Below, one piece after another: positions 61,445 to 64,000 of a DNA stretch of 64,000 nucleotides. Both the position numbers and the translations under genes were made by a program. The stretch comes from Acidobacteria bacterium UBA2999 (lineage in GTDB: Bacteria; Acidobacteriota; Vicinamibacteria; Vicinamibacterales; UBA2999). How positions within the stretch are numbered: position 1 is the stretch's first letter; each line of letters opens with the position of its first letter. The stretch lies in contig DDZV01000005.1 of assembly GCA_002346475.1 (NCBI GenBank), positions 1 through 64,000 on the forward strand, read 5' to 3'. The notes under the pieces are model-generated. The model ran no database searches. It had not been told where the DNA came from and worked only from the letters and a program-made list of their open reading frames with translations.

Positions 61445-63436
61445 GTGATTTTTCGGGGGGCGTTGCAGCAGGGCATAACAGTATCTGCACTAATCGGCTT
61501 CTTAATAACGGCAGGTTGTGGTCTTGTTCCTGGAGTGACAGATCGAGAAGGTCCAGCAACCGATGCACTTGCAGTGAATACTCGACAACCTCAAGTAGCT
61601 GTCGAAGTGGCGCCGGCTACGATTGCTGATTTAGAAGTCCATCTTTCTTTTGACGGGACTCTTGAGGGGCGTGCTGAAGTAGATGTTGTTCCAGATATTG
61701 CAGGCAGACTAGAAGCAGTGCGTGTGGAACTTGGTGATCAGGTGAAGCGCGGTCAAGCAATTGCTAAAGTTCGTGACGACGATCTTGCTACCCAAGTGAG
61801 ACAGGCGGAGCATGCGTACGAAGTAGCTCGAGCGACATTCCGTCAACGGGAAGTTGATTTAACTCTCGCCGAGACAACCCTCAACCGTTCCCAAGAACTC
61901 TTCGACGAACAGTTACTTGCTCGGGAAACCCTTGATGACGCGAAGGCGCGTGCTCAGGCTGCTGCGGCACAAGTTGATCTGGCTAGAGCTCAATTCTCAC
62001 AGAATGAAGCACGTGTGGACGAATTGCGAATTAAACTTGGCAAAGCGACAGTTCGCTCGCCTGTCAACGGATTCGTTGGCAAGCGACATGTCGATACAGG
62101 TGCCTTTGCATCGACAAATGCACCTATTGTGTCGGTGGTTGATATTGCCCAGGTCAAGTTAGTCGCTAACATCAGCGAGCGTGAGTTCAACCGTTTGCAA
62201 GTCGGTGCTCCAACACGACTTACTGTAGATGCGTATCCTGGTGAAATTTTTACTGGAGAGTTAGCGCGTCTTGCTCCTGTACTTGACCCTCGTACTCGTA
62301 TGGCTGAGGTTGAGGTTGAGGTTGCAAACGAAAATTTCCGTTTAAGACCTGGCATGTATGCTCGGGTTGAGATAACGGCAGAGCGTCGGAAAGATAGCGT
62401 GGTCTTGCCACAAGAGGCGCTTGTTGGTGTTGGAGAGACGGCTGGAATTTTTGTTATAGAGCGAACCCCGTCTGGAGATGTTGCGAGATTTGTGTCAGTT
62501 AAAGCGGGTTTGCAGGATGGTGGCCTCGTGGAAATCTTAGAAGGTATATCCGCAGGTCAGTACGCAGTTACCACGGGTGCTTTTGGACTGACTGACGGCG
62601 ATGTCGTAACGGTGCTTGGATCTTTTGAACCGTTGACTCTTGTAGATCAAGATGAGTTATACGCGCGTAGTGAATCAACGTCTGACATGTTGTCAACAGA
62701 ACTTCTGCAAGAGATTGACGGTGTAGTACCAACGAATTCTACCCAATTTGAAACAGCAAGCCCCTCTATGGCTACGACTTCTCTTGCTTCGCAGAGTGCT
62801 TTGGAAGGTAATCTCTATACTGTACAAACAAGTGCTATTCGTGAGCGTACTGAGGCCAGAGAAATAGCCAATCAACTTTTTATCAAAGGATATGCTGCCT
62901 ATGTGACGACCTTCACAGAAGGGGCAGATCGTTTATATAGGGTACGAGTTGGTACGTTTGAGGAGCGCGCCGAGGCTGAGGCAGTTGTTACTCGTCTCGT
63001 GCAGGAAGAACAGTTTGGAGATTTTGGAATTCGTGCTTTTGGAGAAGTAGCTGCCGTTAATACTGCGTCGAACCTGGACGTATCTAACCCATTGACACCA
63101 ACACTCCTGCAAGGATCTGAGATGCAGACTGTTACAGGTTCTTTGCTAGTGAACCAGCCGTCTGCGGCTGTCAATATTGAGGTTGAGACACCAGTGGCTG
63201 TGGAAGCAAGTACCTATACAGTGCAAGTAGGGGCGATTCGTGAACGTGCTGAGGCCCAGCAGATGGTCGACCAGCTTTTCGCGAAAGGGTACGCTGCCTA
63301 CGTGACGACTATTGCAGAAGGTACGAACCGCTTGTATCGAATACGAGTCGGTGCATTCACGGATCGCAGTGAAGCAGAAGCAATGGCTGCACGTCTTCAA
63401 GAGGACGAACAATTCAAAACCTGGATTACTAAATAG
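61445..63436 (+). CDS. RND efflux membrane-fusion lipoprotein with two C-terminal SPOR domains
   Basis: Adaptor linking an inner-membrane RND pump to the outer membrane. From GTG 61445 (AGGAG 5 bp upstream) it has a lipobox ending at Cys25, the lipoyl-like domain (AGRLEAVRVELGDQVKRGQAIAKV), a coiled-coil hairpin (residues about 130-195), a beta-barrel domain and a membrane-proximal domain to about 390. Then, unusually, come an Ala/Thr/Ser-rich linker and two SPOR-like repeats (about 457-526 and 590-659) starting LYTVQTSAIRERTEA and TYTVQVGAIRERAEA. In-frame GTG 61418 would extend it by nine residues. The pump gene follows by 4 bp. Confidence 0.9.
   Translation: MIFRGALQQGITVSALIGFLITAGCGLVPGVTDREGPATDALAVNTRQPQVAVEVAPATIADLEVHLSFDGTLEGRAEVDVVPDIAGRLEAVRVELGDQVKRGQAIAKVRDDDLATQVRQAEHAYEVARATFRQREVDLTLAETTLNRSQELFDEQLLARETLDDAKARAQAAAAQVDLARAQFSQNEARVDELRIKLGKATVRSPVNGFVGKRHVDTGAFASTNAPIVSVVDIAQVKLVANISEREFNRLQVGAPTRLTVDAYPGEIFTGELARLAPVLDPRTRMAEVEVEVANENFRLRPGMYARVEITAERRKDSVVLPQEALVGVGETAGIFVIERTPSGDVARFVSVKAGLQDGGLVEILEGISAGQYAVTTGAFGLTDGDVVTVLGSFEPLTLVDQDELYARSESTSDMLSTELLQEIDGVVPTNSTQFETASPSMATTSLASQSALEGNLYTVQTSAIRERTEAREIANQLFIKGYAAYVTTFTEGADRLYRVRVGTFEERAEAEAVVTRLVQEEQFGDFGIRAFGEVAAVNTASNLDVSNPLTPTLLQGSEMQTVTGSLLVNQPSAAVNIEVETPVAVEASTYTVQVGAIRERAEAQQMVDQLFAKGYAAYVTTIAEGTNRLYRIRVGAFTDRSEAEAMAARLQEDEQFKTWITK
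62809..63410 (+). repeat. Tandem duplicated SPOR-domain coding segment
   Basis: Two about 200-bp segments (62809-63005 and 63211-63410) encode closely similar peptides, sharing RERxEAxxxxxQLFxKGYAAYVTT and RLYRxRVGxF patterns, separated by a 200-bp linker. DNA similarity is also visible by eye, e.g. the tract around GCTGCCTAYGTGACGAC. Points to an internal duplication. Confidence 0.8.
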
Positions 63437-63440
63437 TGTT

Positions 63441-64000
63441 ATGAGTGTCCCACGCGTTGCAGTATCACGTCCCGTTACGATGTTTATGGTGAGCATCGTG
63501 ATTGTACTGCTTGGTGCAATTTCACTCTTTCAACTGCCTGTCGATCTTCTTCCAGAAATCGAGTATCCAGCACTCACAATTAATGTGACGTACGAAGGCG
63601 TTGGCCCTCTGGAGATTGAAGAACTTGTTACGAGACCAATAGAGCAGGCAGTGAGTGCTGTCTCTGGTCTCGATCAGCTGACGTCAACTTCTAGCGAAGG
63701 GCAAAGCACTGTTCAGTTGGGGTTTACGTGGAGCACTGATCTGAGCGAAGCGGTTGAGGATGTACGCAGCCGTCTCGACCTTGTTCGTAATGGGTTGCCT
63801 GAAGATGCTAGCGCTCCGACAATTTTTAAGTTCAGTGGGGATGCTGTACCAATTCTTTTTTTGGGAGTCGATGGCAATTTTGATCCCGTGATGTTACGAG
63901 AAATTGCTGAAAATGACGTGGCCCCTCGCCTTGAGCGTGTACCAGGGGTTGCTGTAGTTAATGTAGTCGGCGGACAGCGACGTGAAATTCGATTAGAGCT
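63441..64000 (+). CDS. RND-family efflux permease (N-terminal part; runs off window)
   Basis: AcrB/HAE1-type inner-membrane proton-driven pump. The first 186 codons show the opening MSVPRVAVSRPVTMFMV, helix 1 (IVIVLLGAISLFQLPVDLLP) and the porter domain with ALTINVTYEGVGPLEIEELV, RPIEQAVSAVSGLDQL and SGDAVPILFLGV. The ATG at 63441 lies 4 bp behind the adaptor stop. The rest of the protein is outside the window. Substrate unknown. Confidence 0.93.
   Translation, partial: MSVPRVAVSRPVTMFMVSIVIVLLGAISLFQLPVDLLPEIEYPALTINVTYEGVGPLEIEELVTRPIEQAVSAVSGLDQLTSTSSEGQSTVQLGFTWSTDLSEAVEDVRSRLDLVRNGLPEDASAPTIFKFSGDAVPILFLGVDGNFDPVMLREIAENDVAPRLERVPGVAVVNVVGGQRREIRLE

Noticed and set aside
1..64000. Possible CRISPR, IS element, prophage or defence island
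   Set aside because: No regularly spaced repeats, transposase or integrase motifs, or phage genes were seen; almost all genes are housekeeping or metabolic.

Overview
The window looks like an ordinary chromosomal segment of a Gram-negative (diderm) heterotrophic bacterium with GC in the mid-40s percent by eye. Diderm markers are a TonB-dependent receptor, an RND efflux system, lipoproteins and an outer-membrane barrel protein. The mix of genes points tentatively to Acidobacteriota, perhaps a moderately AT-rich Vicinamibacteria-like lineage: a glycosyltransferase with an MYCGSC-type N-terminus, coproheme decarboxylase HemQ in a diderm, a TonB receptor with an N-terminal carboxypeptidase-regulatory-like domain, futalosine-pathway menaquinone genes, and many Tat or lipoprotein SnoaL/VOC/tannase proteins. 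This placement is inference; no rRNA is present. There is no phage, IS element or CRISPR array.

Layout. 1-6.8 kb: partial glycosyltransferase, msrA, sseA, htpX, an archaeal-type ornithine cyclodeaminase and a fatty-acid desaturase. 7.4-9.9 kb: hemQ, an exported-looking methyltransferase and an FTR1 iron permease. 9.9-12.4 kb: pxpA and an acyl-CoA ligase. 12.4-19.7 kb: an arginine regulon, argCBDJF facing argR-argH across an intergenic region with four phased ARG-box-like palindromes. 19.7-24.1 kb: a basic-tailed hypothetical protein, fabI, a flavoprotein reductase, queC/queD and gph. 24.1-27.9 kb: a metal cluster with a DtxR/MntR-type regulator fused in frame to a secreted barrel protein, diverging from a multicopper oxidase and a ZIP transporter. 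28-29.6 kb: a hypothetical protein and a secreted sorbosone-dehydrogenase-like protein.

29.7-38.5 kb is a sulfur and iron-sulfur island. First comes a sulfur-carrier cysteine pathway (cysM-like, JAMM protease, CysO/MoaD-like carrier with a 3-residue tail after its Gly-Gly, E1-rhodanese). A complete ISC operon follows (iscR-iscS-iscU-iscA-hscB-hscA-fdx-iscX). 38.5-41.4 kb holds a PDZ protein and two antiporter-like membrane proteins, all overlapping. 42-51.3 kb holds mqnD-like, mqnE and nadA genes plus a vitamin B12 uptake operon (TonB receptor, ATPase, permease, two binding proteins) behind a cobalamin riboswitch. 51.4-55.2 kb holds a PuuD-like membrane protein, two uncharacterised proteins and moaB-moeA. 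A tRNA-Arg(ACG) lies at 55.3 kb. 55.4-61 kb carries an acyl-CoA ligase, a tannase-family esterase, secreted hypothetical proteins, a VOC protein and a SnoaL-like lipoprotein. 61.4-64 kb begins an RND efflux operon whose adaptor carries two C-terminal SPOR domains.

The most unusual items are the regulator-barrel fusion at 24.1-25.6 kb with paired operator-like palindromes; the tandem-SPOR efflux adaptor; the carrier protein that seems to need JAMM trimming; the four phased ARG boxes; and a HemQ heme-ligand peptide that recurs in the next gene with the ligand His changed to Arg. All functional calls rest on reading motifs by eye; no database search was run.
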